Positions 1-5,026 of a stretch of DNA of 5,047 nucleotides are shown one piece after another; positions within the stretch are counted from its first letter, which is position 1; each line of letters starts with the position of its first letter. The notes below the pieces were generated by a model, which did no database searches, was not told where the DNA came from, and saw only the letters and a program-made list of their open reading frames with translations. Where the stretch lies: assembly GCF_030271215.1 (NCBI RefSeq), contig NZ_JASNGB010000120.1, positions 1 to 5,047 on the forward strand, read 5' to 3'. The DNA comes from Deinococcus rhizophilus (GTDB lineage: Bacteria > Deinococcota > Deinococci > Deinococcales > Deinococcaceae). Made by a program: the position numbers and the translations under genes.

Positions 1-420
1 CCGGTGGTCCGCGCCCGCCTCACCGTGGGCGGCGCCACCCGCGAGGGCCTCGCCACCGGCCACACCCTCCCCGACGCCCGGCTGCGGGCGCTGGCCGACG
101 CCGCCCGCTTCTTCGGCCTGGAACTCCCCGAGGAGGCCCAGTGGGTCGAGTACGACCCCGAAGACGGCCCCAACACCACCGACCTCGACGCCGAGGTGGA
201 GGAGGTGGCGGCCCCGGCTCCCCGCGCTGCCCTGCCCCCGGCCCCGCCCCGTGACCCCCAGATGGAAAAGGCCCGGCAGCACATTCAGGACCTGATCGAG
301 CAGCTCAAGGCGGCGGGCAAGGCGAAGGAGGCCACCCAGGCCCTGATGCGCGGCTACGGCGAGTCGCTGGAGGAGAGCCGGGCCATCTACAAGGAACTCC
401 AGGCCATCTTGCGCGGCTAG
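1..420 (+). CDS. DdrA/Rad52-like single-strand DNA-binding protein, 3' part (partial)
   Basis: The reading frame is open at the left edge, so the true start lies upstream; 139 codons plus a stop are visible. The visible part begins with a beta-strand-like VVRARLTVGG followed by TREG, then a helix rich in Ala/Arg (LRALADAARFFG), then LPEEAQWVEYD. This order resembles, from memory, the C-terminal half of the Rad52-fold domain in Deinococcus DdrA (RLTV-x-G-x-TRE, an Ala-rich helix, then LP-x-QWVDWD). A Pro/Ala-rich linker follows (about residues 70-84), then a charged helical tail ending YKELQAIL, similar to the DdrA tail. DdrA binds and protects single-stranded 3' DNA ends; whether this paralogue does so is inference. 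It sits 2 bp upstream of a metallophosphoesterase gene and is probably cotranscribed with it. The coding call is firm; the family call is moderate because the N-terminal half is missing. Confidence 0.72.
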   Translation, partial: PVVRARLTVGGATREGLATGHTLPDARLRALADAARFFGLELPEEAQWVEYDPEDGPNTTDLDAEVEEVAAPAPRAALPPAPPRDPQMEKARQHIQDLIEQLKAAGKAKEATQALMRGYGESLEESRAIYKELQAILRG

Positions 421-422
421 CC

Positions 423-1184
423 ATGCTCAAGGTCATCGCGGTGGGGGACGTGCACGCCGACTGGCCCGCGCTGTGGGCGGCGCTGCGGGCGGCGAGCTGC
501 GTGGACGCGGCGGGGCGGCCCACGCCCCCGGTGCTGGCCGGGCTGTATCAGGTGGTCCTGATCGGCGACCTCGTGCACCCCAAGAACGAGCGGGCCTACG
601 AGCGCTTGACCGGGCTCCGCCGCTTCGACGTGCGCGACCGCGACCACCTCCTGCTGGCCGCCCGCGAGCAGGTGCGTGAGCTGGAGCGCCTGCGCGAGTA
701 CCACGCGGCCGCACCCCACGCGGTCCACCTGATCCTCGGCAACCACGACGCGGCGGTGCTGAGCTTGGGCCACGTGCTGGGCACCGGGAGCGGCCTCGTG
801 CACGTCGAATTCGACCCGGATCGGGGCGGCGCCCTCCTCCCCGACGGGCTGCGCCGCTGGATGGAGGGCTTCCTGCGCGAGCTGCGGCTGGGGAGCGTGC
901 AGTTCGCCCACGTCTCCCCCCTGCCCGCGCACGCGTTCTACGACGACCTCTTCTACAGCGACTCCAGCTCCAAGCGCTGGTTTCTGGACACGCCCGAGTA
1001 CGTGCGGCAGGCGGGCCTGACCCTGGGCGTCTACGGCCACACCCAGATGCCCACAGGAATCCGGATCGACCGCGACGCCGGACTGTGTCTGATCGACGCC
1101 CTGCACGCCCGGCAGTATCTGGAACTGCTGCTCGACCCCGCCGCGCCCGATCCGGTGCAGGGCGTCCGGGCCATGCCCTTCTGA
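423..1184 (+). CDS. Calcineurin-type metallophosphoesterase
   Basis: This 253-residue protein carries the ordered metal-binding motifs of the calcineurin-like phosphoesterase superfamily: GDVH (D9, H11), GDLVHPKN (D49), GNHD (N107, H108, D109), a later histidine in FAHVS (H163) and GHTQ (H206) near the end. These residues normally hold two divalent metals that hydrolyse phosphate esters. The last motif is GHTQ rather than the usual GHTH, so one ligand may differ. The stretch between the second and third motifs (about residues 56-100) is a long charged helical insert, and Y173-S183 is a Tyr/Asp/Ser-rich loop near the active site. No signal peptide or membrane segment is seen, so it should be cytoplasmic. 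The ATG lies 2 bp after the upstream stop and has no clear ribosome-binding site, which fits translational coupling. The substrate (nucleotide, protein or nucleic acid) cannot be told from sequence. Confidence 0.9.
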   Translation: MLKVIAVGDVHADWPALWAALRAASCVDAAGRPTPPVLAGLYQVVLIGDLVHPKNERAYERLTGLRRFDVRDRDHLLLAAREQVRELERLREYHAAAPHAVHLILGNHDAAVLSLGHVLGTGSGLVHVEFDPDRGGALLPDGLRRWMEGFLRELRLGSVQFAHVSPLPAHAFYDDLFYSDSSSKRWFLDTPEYVRQAGLTLGVYGHTQMPTGIRIDRDAGLCLIDALHARQYLELLLDPAAPDPVQGVRAMPF

Positions 1185-1215
1185 GGCCCTCGCCCCGGCC
1201 CAGAGTGTGACCGTG

Positions 1216-1244
1216 TTGACAGCCAGGGAGACGGCCGCTATCCT
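1216..1244 (+). promoter_or_regulatory. Promoter of the tRNA unit
   Basis: A perfect -35 TTGACA (1216-1221) is followed after exactly 17 bp by TATCCT (1239-1244), a good housekeeping-sigma -10. Transcription should begin near 1251, about 25 nt before the first tRNA. Nothing resembling a terminator separates it from the metallophosphoesterase gene, so read-through from upstream is also possible. Confidence 0.82.
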
Positions 1245-1250
1245 TGACCC

Positions 1251-1269
1251 CGCTGCTTTTGCGGCAGCG
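1251..1269 (+). other. Hairpin in the pre-tRNA leader
   Basis: CGCTGC (1251-1256) and GCAGCG (1264-1269) form a 6-bp stem with a 7-nt loop, starting almost at the predicted transcription start and ending 6 nt before tRNA-Asp. It may stabilise or guide processing of the precursor. No T-tract follows, so it is not an intrinsic terminator. The role is inference. Confidence 0.4.
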
Positions 1270-1274
1270 CGGAG

Positions 1275-1351
<77 letters not shown>

Positions 1352-1354
1352 CCC

Positions 1355-1430
<76 letters not shown>

Positions 1431-1439
1431 GGAGGAAGG

Positions 1440-1463
1440 TCCCCGTCTCAGGCGGGGATTTTT
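1440..1463 (+). terminator. Intrinsic terminator of the tRNA unit
   Basis: TCCCCG (1440-1445) pairs with CGGGGA (1453-1458), extended inward by a G-U and a C-G pair to a 3-nt loop, and is followed directly by five Ts (1459-1463). It lies 9 nt after the CCA of tRNA-Phe and ends the tRNA transcript. Confidence 0.92.
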
Positions 1464-1540
1464 CGTTGCGGTGGCGGCGTTTGTGGGGCTGGGGGGTCAG
1501 GGCCCCGCCGCACAGGGTTGAGGGTCGCCGGGGCGTGCCC

Positions 1541-1834
1541 CTACGTCAGCTCCAGCAGCGTGACGAGGACGCGGGTGCCGTCTTCCAGGGCCCGGCTGGA
1601 AAAGAGGCCCGTCGTCTCGACCTGCAGCACCTCGCCCGCCGGGACGTCCCGCGCCTGCCCGTCCACGCTCAGGCGCAGCCGCCCACGCAGTACGGCGACG
1701 ACCACGGCCTGTCGGGCGTGGGTGTGCGGCGGCAGGCCCTCGCCCTCCCGGTACTCGAACAGCAGGGCGCGGCCGCCGGGAGCCTTGACGAGCACCTGCG
1801 GAGGAACAGGGCGGGGCGTGGGATCACTGGACAT
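1541..1834 (-). CDS. Small single-domain cupin protein
   Basis: This 97-residue protein is a minimal cupin beta-barrel. Motif 1 is recognisable as GEGLPPHTHARQ, with the H37-x-H39 pair, followed by the strand-turn LRGRLRLSVDGQ and a second-motif turn DVPAGEVLQV. The glutamate usual in motif 1 is Q42 here and the histidine of motif 2 is absent. At most two of the four usual metal ligands remain, so it may bind metal weakly or act as a ligand-binding or sensory barrel rather than an enzyme. The start has a strong GGAGG (1841-1845) six bases upstream, inside the end of the haemoglobin gene, and the two genes overlap by 11 bp, so they are cotranscribed and probably translationally coupled. The function is unknown; partnership with the haemoglobin is inferred from position. 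No terminator is evident downstream. Confidence 0.88.
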   Translation of the reverse strand: MSSDPTPRPVPPQVLVKAPGGRALLFEYREGEGLPPHTHARQAVVVAVLRGRLRLSVDGQARDVPAGEVLQVETTGLFSSRALEDGTRVLVTLLELT

Positions 1835-2249
1835 GGGGGGCCTCCGGCGGAGCGGCGAGGGCGTGGCGTTCGAGGTTGGGGTGCATTCGGCGGGCCAGCC
1901 TCAGCAGCGCGGCGGCCTCGGCGGCGGGCAGTTCCTCTCCCAGCGTGGTTTCCCAGAGCGCGAGCCAGCGGCCAAAGTGCGCCGGGCCGATGCCCAGGCC
2001 GCTGTGCGCGGGGCCGGGCTGTCCCCGGTAGGCACCCGGCCCGCCCGTCACCGCCCGCCAGAAGCCCTCCAGCCGCGCGATGTGCAGGGGCCAGCCCGCC
2101 TGCGGAAAGGGACCGATCCTGCGCGTGAAGACCGGGCCGAGGTCGGGGTCCCGGGTGACGCGGGCGTAGAAAGCCCACAGCACCCGCCGCAACCGGTCTT
2201 CGCCCACCCGGGCAAAGAGGCTGTCTTCCGGCGTCAGCGCGAGGGTCAT
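1824..2249 (-). CDS. Group III truncated haemoglobin
   Basis: From the ATG at 2249 the protein is 141 residues, the usual size for a truncated haemoglobin. Family landmarks are in register: YAR with Tyr28 (B10), Phe41 in the CD region, His56 (E7) exactly eight residues before Trp64 (E15), proximal His91 (F8) in HFGRWLALW, and Trp99 (G8). Tyr-B10, His-E7 and Trp-G8 are the distal-pocket residues of group III proteins such as Campylobacter Ctb. It should bind haem and O2 or NO in the cytoplasm; the physiological ligand is not readable. An in-frame ATG at 2357 would add 36 Pro-rich residues unlike the fold and run across the operator region, so 2249 is preferred. That start has no good ribosome-binding site of its own but forms ATGA with a leader ORF. 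Divergent Rrf2 gene and operators suggest redox or NO control. Confidence 0.92.
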   Translation of the reverse strand: MTLALTPEDSLFARVGEDRLRRVLWAFYARVTRDPDLGPVFTRRIGPFPQAGWPLHIARLEGFWRAVTGGPGAYRGQPGPAHSGLGIGPAHFGRWLALWETTLGEELPAAEAAALLRLARRMHPNLERHALAAPPEAPHVQ

Positions 2250-2323
2250 CGCCCGGCCCTGCTGGGGGGTGTGAGCAGATCGGGTGCGGGGAGGCAGGGG
2301 GGGAGCGGGGAGAGTCGGAGCAT
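2246..2323 (-). CDS. Candidate leader peptide / uORF coupled to the haemoglobin gene
   Basis: A 25-codon ORF lies in the 5' leader of the haemoglobin gene. Its ATG (2323) has GGAGG (2331-2335) seven bases upstream, the best ribosome-binding site in this interval, whereas the haemoglobin ATG lacks one. Its TGA (2246-2248) overlaps the haemoglobin ATG as ATGA, the classic stop-start coupling arrangement. The peptide is proline-rich (7 of 25, including PP pairs at residues 8-9 and 19-20), with one Cys at residue 10, and has no recognisable domain. The same frame continues upstream to another ATG at 2365, which would give 39 residues and start only a few nucleotides after the predicted transcription start, so a leaderless form is possible. 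It may serve only to deliver ribosomes to the haemoglobin gene. Expression is unproven. Confidence 0.45.
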   Translation of the reverse strand: MLRLSPLPPCLPAPDLLTPPSRAGR

Positions 2324-2340
2324 CGGTGGACCTCCAATTC

Positions 2341-2364
2341 TGGATATGCAGGTCCACATATCCA
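2341..2364. promoter_or_regulatory. Operator-like palindrome, copy A
   Basis: TGGATATG (2341-2348) and CATATCCA (2357-2364) form a perfect 8-bp inverted repeat around an 8-bp spacer. Within it, 2341-2357 matches copy B (2395-2411) at 14 of 17 positions, including the shared TGGA-N8-TCCA core and the GGTCCAC right half. It is a likely binding site for the adjacent Rrf2 protein; the binding itself is inferred. Confidence 0.6.
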
Positions 2365-2393
2365 TTGACAGGCTCAGCCTAGACGCCTGTAAA
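2365..2393 (+). promoter_or_regulatory. Predicted promoter for the Rrf2 gene
   Basis: TTGACA (2365-2370) is followed after 17 bp by TGTAAA (2388-2393, 4 of 6 to consensus), with a start expected near 2400 and a leader of about 40 nt. It overlaps the leftward promoter on the other strand. Operator A ends directly before its -35, and operator B begins at its -10 and covers the start point. Confidence 0.6.
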
Positions 2394-2404
2394 GTGGATG
2401 TCAA
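2376..2404 (-). promoter_or_regulatory. Predicted promoter for haemoglobin-cupin
   Basis: Read leftward, TTGACA (2404-2399) is followed after 17 bp by TAGGCT (2381-2376), which has the key A at the second and T at the last position of the -10. Transcription would start near 2369. The -35 lies inside operator copy B, and copy A falls just downstream of the start, so a bound regulator could block both steps. Confidence 0.55.
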
Positions 2405-2413
2405 GGTCCACTT
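2392..2413. promoter_or_regulatory. Operator-like palindrome, copy B
   Basis: AAGTGGA (2392-2398) and TCCACTT (2407-2413) form a perfect 7-bp inverted repeat with an 8-bp spacer. It shares the TGGA-N8-TCCA core of copy A, with centres 54 bp apart, close to five helical turns. It covers the -10 and start of the Rrf2 promoter and the -35 of the haemoglobin promoter, the position expected for autorepression plus target repression. Confidence 0.62.
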
Positions 2414-2439
2414 CTGGTGGCCCCAGGAGGCGAAGTCCT

Positions 2440-2883
2440 GTGTTTTCCCAGACCACCGAATATGCGCTGCGGGCCGTCGTTACCCTGGCCGGAGCGGGCG
2501 ATCAGCCCCTCACGACGGCGCAGATCGCCGCCCGGACAAGGGTGCCGCCCGGATATCTCTCGAAGGTGCTGCAAACGCTGGGCCGGGCCGGGCTGATCAC
2601 GGCGTCGCGGGGGCTGCGCGGGGGCCACCGCCTCAGCCGTCCGGCAGGGGCGATCTGCATGCTGGAGGTGGTCAACGCCGTCGAGCCGCTGGCCCGCATC
2701 CGCGAATGCCCGCTGGGGCGGCCCGACCACACCAGCCTCTGCCCGCTGCACCGCCGTATCGACGAGGCCGTCGCTGCCACCGAGCGCCAGCTGGCCGCCA
2801 CCACGCTGGAGGAACTGACCCGGCCCGTTCCCGGCCACCCGGAAGCCCCGGTCTGGCCCGTGCCGGAGCAGTCCACTTCCTGA
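2440..2883 (+). CDS. Rrf2-family transcriptional regulator
   Basis: The GTG start at 2440 gives 147 residues and the usual Rrf2 opening MFSQTTEYALRA; it follows an AGGAGG-like site (2425-2430) at 9 bp. An ATG at 2398 would add 14 unrelated residues and lies in operator B. The N-terminal winged helix is clear: TTAQIAARTRVPPGYLSKVL (about 25-44), LGRAGLI, then the wing SRGLRGGHRLSR (56-67), then a dimerisation helix. Cysteines are C73, C90 (ECPLG) and C101 (LCPLH). NsrR and IscR use three cysteines near positions 91-105 for an iron-sulphur cluster; here only C90 and C101 lie in that loop, ten residues apart, while E7 matches the N-terminal acidic ligand of NsrR and RsrR. A cluster with fewer Cys ligands, or a thiol switch, is plausible. 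It likely represses itself and the divergent haemoglobin operon. Confidence 0.93.
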   Translation: MFSQTTEYALRAVVTLAGAGDQPLTTAQIAARTRVPPGYLSKVLQTLGRAGLITASRGLRGGHRLSRPAGAICMLEVVNAVEPLARIRECPLGRPDHTSLCPLHRRIDEAVAATERQLAATTLEELTRPVPGHPEAPVWPVPEQSTS

Positions 2884-2886
2884 AGG

Positions 2887-3432
2887 TCAGGCAGGAGTGA
2901 GGGGCAGACGGCCGCGCAGCTGGTCCATCCGCCGCTGAAAGAGCTGGGGGTCGTCCAGAGCGCGGGCCACCGTATAGGCTCCCTGCACTGCCAGAAAGAC
3001 CTCGTCGGGGTCGCTGTCGGGAAAGACGGTCCGAGTCCGGGCCGCGACCGCCTCCCGGTAGTGCTGCACGATCTGGGCGGCGCGGGGGGCGGCGGGGTCA
3101 CGCAGCGCCCGCAACTCCACCGCCAGCGTCCCGAAGGGGCAGCCCCCGTGCGCGGCCGAGTCCGGGTCGGTCAGCAGCCAGCCGAAGTAGGCGTGCAGCC
3201 ACGCCGGGGGCGGCAGGGGCGCGAGGTCGTCCAGCAGGCCGCGCAGCTCGGCCTCGCAGGCGTCCAGCACCGCCAGCAGCAACTCCTCGCGGGTCTGGAA
3301 GTAGTAGTACAGGTTGCCCAGCGGCACCCCCGATGCGGCGGCCACGTCCTTCAGCGTGCTGCCGCACACCGCCCGCGTCCGGTAGAGCCGCAGCGCCCCC
3401 CGCACGATCTGCTCGCGTTTGCCCCTCGTCAC
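2887..3432 (-). CDS. TetR-family transcriptional repressor
   Basis: The GTG at 3432 gives 181 residues beginning MTRGKREQIVRGALRLY, a typical TetR opening; a purine-rich GGAGGGAGGG sits about 8 bp upstream. An upstream ATG at 3498 would add 22 atypical residues. The helix-turn-helix spans about 26-47 (STLKDVAAASGVPLGNLYYYF), followed by the usual TREELL helix. The ligand domain contains GGCPFGTLAVEL with Cys98, a conserved segment in the LmrA/YxaF- and NemR-like branches, where the cysteine can sense electrophiles (C106 in NemR, from memory). The inducer is unknown. The gene is divergent from an exported alpha/beta hydrolase, its most likely target besides itself. Its stop lies 3 bp from the Rrf2 stop in tail-to-tail orientation, with no terminator between. 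Confidence 0.92.
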   Translation of the reverse strand: MTRGKREQIVRGALRLYRTRAVCGSTLKDVAAASGVPLGNLYYYFQTREELLLAVLDACEAELRGLLDDLAPLPPPAWLHAYFGWLLTDPDSAAHGGCPFGTLAVELRALRDPAAPRAAQIVQHYREAVAARTRTVFPDSDPDEVFLAVQGAYTVARALDDPQLFQRRMDQLRGRLPLTPA

Positions 3433-3451
3433 GTTCTGTGCCCTCCCTCCG

Positions 3452-3532
3452 GGGTCAAGATGCCATGAAGCAGGGCTGAGGTTTGACCCGGCCTGCACCC
3501 CTACCCTGAGTCAGAAAGCCAACTGAGTGGCT
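3452..3532. promoter_or_regulatory. TetR-hydrolase intergenic region with inverted repeats
   Basis: The 141 bp between the two starts contain GGGTCAA (3452-3458) and TTGACCC (3483-3489) as an inverted pair, a 9-bp palindrome CTGAGTCAG (3506-3514), and AGCCA-N6-TGGCT (3517-3532); CTGAGT is repeated 17 bp apart (3506 and 3523). One of these is probably the TetR operator. TTGACC could be a -35 on either strand, but no well-spaced -10 was found, so promoters are not assigned. Confidence 0.35.
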
Positions 3533-3573
3533 GGTGCTCGGGCGTCCTGCGGGGCGGCGGGGCGAGGAGACCT

Positions 3574-4458
3574 ATGAACAAGACGACGATGCTGGCCCTG
3601 ATGCTGGGCCTGGGAGCCGCGCAGGCCGGAGGCGCCGAGGGTGCCCGCCAGGAGGGATTCCTCGAGGTGAACGGGGCGCGGATTCACTACGTGTCCCAGG
3701 GGCAGGGCACGCCCATGCTGCTGCTGCACGGCTATCCGCTGAGCGGCGAGCTGTTCGCCCGCAACCGCGACGCGCTGGCCGCCGCCGGATACCGGGTCAT
3801 CACGGTCGACCACCGGGGCTACGGCCAGAGCACCGCGCCCGCCTCCGACCCCGGCAGCCTGACCACCTATGCGAATGACGCCCTCGCGGTCATGGACCGC
3901 CTCGGCGTGCAGCGGGCCATCGTGGGCGGCATGAGCATGGGCGGCCCCATCGCCTTCGAGATGTACAGGGCGGCCCCGGGGCGCTTCCTGGGATTGGTCC
4001 TGATCAACACCATCGCCAACCCCGCTTCTATCGTGGAACAGCACCTCTGGCGCGGCATGGCGCAAAAGGCGAGTACCTTCGGGCCGCAGTCGCTGGTGGG
4101 CGAGCTGCTCAAGGACATGCTGACCGGGCAGACGCGCCTGAACCGCCCGGCGGACGCGGCCTTCCTCACGGCCATCGTCAGGCAGGCGACGGTCGCGGCG
4201 GACGTGGCAGGGGCGAACGCGCTGGCGACCCGGCCCGACTACGTGCCCTTCCTGAAGACGATCACGGTGCCCACCCTGATCGTGGGCAGCGTGGAGGACA
4301 CGGTGTATCCGCCCGAGTTCAGCCGGAAGATGGGGCAGAACATCGCGGGGTCGAAGGTGGTGCTGATTCCGGGCGCCGCCCACGCCGCCATCTTCGAGAA
4401 GGCGGACGCGGCCAACCGCGCCATTCTCGACTGGGCGCGGGCCAACACCCTGCGCTGA
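3574..4458 (+). CDS. Exported alpha/beta hydrolase
   Basis: This 294-residue protein opens with a signal peptide (Lys3, hydrophobic stretch about 5-16, likely cut after AQA at residue 18), so it should act outside the cytoplasmic membrane. The alpha/beta-hydrolase core follows: the HGYPLSG oxyanion region (52-58), DHRGYGQS (79-86), nucleophile elbow GGMSMGG with Ser121, acid Asp242 in VGSVEDTVYPPEF, and His270 in GAAHAAIF. The full catalytic triad is therefore present. A helical cap about 150-225 sets substrate choice. The overall pattern is close to esterases, 3-oxoadipate enol-lactonase-like and haloperoxidase-like members; the substrate cannot be told. A GAGGAG site (3564-3569) precedes the ATG by 4 bp. 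It is divergent from a TetR repressor and ends just before a strong hairpin, so it is probably a single-gene, TetR-controlled unit. Confidence 0.92.
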   Translation: MNKTTMLALMLGLGAAQAGGAEGARQEGFLEVNGARIHYVSQGQGTPMLLLHGYPLSGELFARNRDALAAAGYRVITVDHRGYGQSTAPASDPGSLTTYANDALAVMDRLGVQRAIVGGMSMGGPIAFEMYRAAPGRFLGLVLINTIANPASIVEQHLWRGMAQKASTFGPQSLVGELLKDMLTGQTRLNRPADAAFLTAIVRQATVAADVAGANALATRPDYVPFLKTITVPTLIVGSVEDTVYPPEFSRKMGQNIAGSKVVLIPGAAHAAIFEKADAANRAILDWARANTLR

Positions 4459-4474
4459 GCGGGGAGCGGAGGAA

Positions 4475-4507
4475 AGGGACGCGGACAGCTTCGGCCTCCG
4501 CGTCCCT
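4475..4507 (+). terminator. Strong hairpin after the hydrolase gene, UUCG loop
   Basis: A perfect 11-bp inverted repeat, AGGGACGCGGA (4475-4485) and TCCGCGTCCCT (4497-4507), encloses GC-TTCG-GC, giving a UUCG tetraloop on a short inner stem. It lies 16 bp past the hydrolase stop. No T-tract follows, so it may end transcription inefficiently or instead protect the mRNA 3' end. Confidence 0.7.
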
Positions 4508-4536
4508 CGCCATGCTCCACCTGCCAGACTGCGCCC

Positions 4537-4893
4537 ATGCACTCCACCGCCGACGTGCGCGGCGTCTGTGCGTCCCTGCCCGGCTCGCGCGAGACGTTTC
4601 CCTTCGACGCGGCCGCCCTGGTCTTCAAGGTCGCGGGGAAGATGTACGCCCTGACCGACCTCACCGCCGATCCGGTCACGCTCCCGCTGAAGGTGCGCCC
4701 CCAGGACGGCGAGGCGTTGCGGGCGGCGTACCCGGCGGTTCAGCCCGGCTCTCACCTGAACAAGCGCCACTGGGTCACGGTGACGCTGGACGGGACGGTG
4801 CCGGGGGAGATGGTGCGGGAGCTGCTGGAGGCGAGTCACGCGCTGGTCGTGGCCGGGCTGATACGGACTCCGATGAAATCGTTGACGAAGTGA
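4537..4893 (+). CDS. MmcQ/YjbR-family protein with repeat-derived C-terminus
   Basis: This 118-residue protein matches the MmcQ/YjbR family, small proteins with a CyaY-like fold sometimes described as DNA-binding: LPGSRETFPFD near the start, VFKVAGKMYAL, LPLKV, YPAVQPGSHLNKRHWVTVTLDG (the family-defining HLNK-x-HW) and an ELLEASHALVV helix. The role in the cell is not established. The last ten codons and the stop (from 4861) lie within the inverted-repeat element 4859-4998, so the natural C-terminus was probably replaced when the element inserted; the core fold is complete. No ribosome-binding site precedes the ATG. A CAGACT six bases upstream could be a weak -10 of a leaderless transcript, a common style in Deinococcus, but this is tentative. 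Confidence 0.88.
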   Translation: MHSTADVRGVCASLPGSRETFPFDAAALVFKVAGKMYALTDLTADPVTLPLKVRPQDGEALRAAYPAVQPGSHLNKRHWVTVTLDGTVPGEMVRELLEASHALVVAGLIRTPMKSLTK

Positions 4894-4998
4894 TTCAGGT
4901 CCGAGCGGATGCGAGAAGGAGAAAGGGCGGGTTCCGGGAGATGGATGGACTTCCGGTGGTGTTCCGGAAGGAAAGGAAGTGGACGGCAGTCCGTATGA
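4859..4998. repeat. Small inverted-repeat element, SNR/MITE-like
   Basis: Terminal sequences TGATACGGACT (4859-4869) and AGTCCGTATGA (4988-4998) are inverted copies at 10 of 11 positions, bounding 140 bp. The interior is purine-rich and less GC-biased than its surroundings, with an internal perfect hairpin CTTCCGG-N7-CCGGAAG (4950-4970) and three copies of TTCCGG. It encodes no plausible transposase. The termini recall the small non-coding repeats of Deinococcus genomes, from memory; copy number elsewhere cannot be seen here. It begins inside the MmcQ/YjbR gene. No convincing target-site duplication was identified. Confidence 0.65.
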
Positions 4999-5026
4999 CG
5001 CGGGCGCGACGGGCAGAGGTGGAGGG

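Noticed and set aside
1530..1541. GGGGC-GT-GCCCC palindrome at the cupin stop as a terminator
   Set aside because: The loop is too short, there is no T-tract and such GC palindromes occur by chance in this composition.
2250..2357. N-terminal extension of the haemoglobin from the ATG at 2357
   Set aside because: The added 36 residues are Pro/Arg-rich and outside the globin fold, they cross the operator, and family length fits the start at 2249.
2874..2899. Imperfect inverted repeat spanning the convergent stops of Rrf2 and TetR as a bidirectional terminator
   Set aside because: The arms need a bulge, the loop is 9 nt or more and no T-tract occurs on either side; evidence is too weak.
1518..2900. 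460-codon + strand ORF across the cupin, haemoglobin and Rrf2 region
   Set aside because: It is out of frame with Rrf2 and antisense to the cupin and haemoglobin; composition is that of a shadow frame.
3511..4839. 442-codon ORF on the minus strand opposite the hydrolase and MmcQ/YjbR genes
   Set aside because: It is antisense to two proteins with clear catalytic or family motifs, is rich in low-complexity Arg/His/Gly and has no recognisable domain.
4861..4998. CRISPR or transposase gene in the repeat element
   Set aside because: There is one pair of inverted ends and a hairpin, no regular direct repeats with spacers and no room for a transposase.
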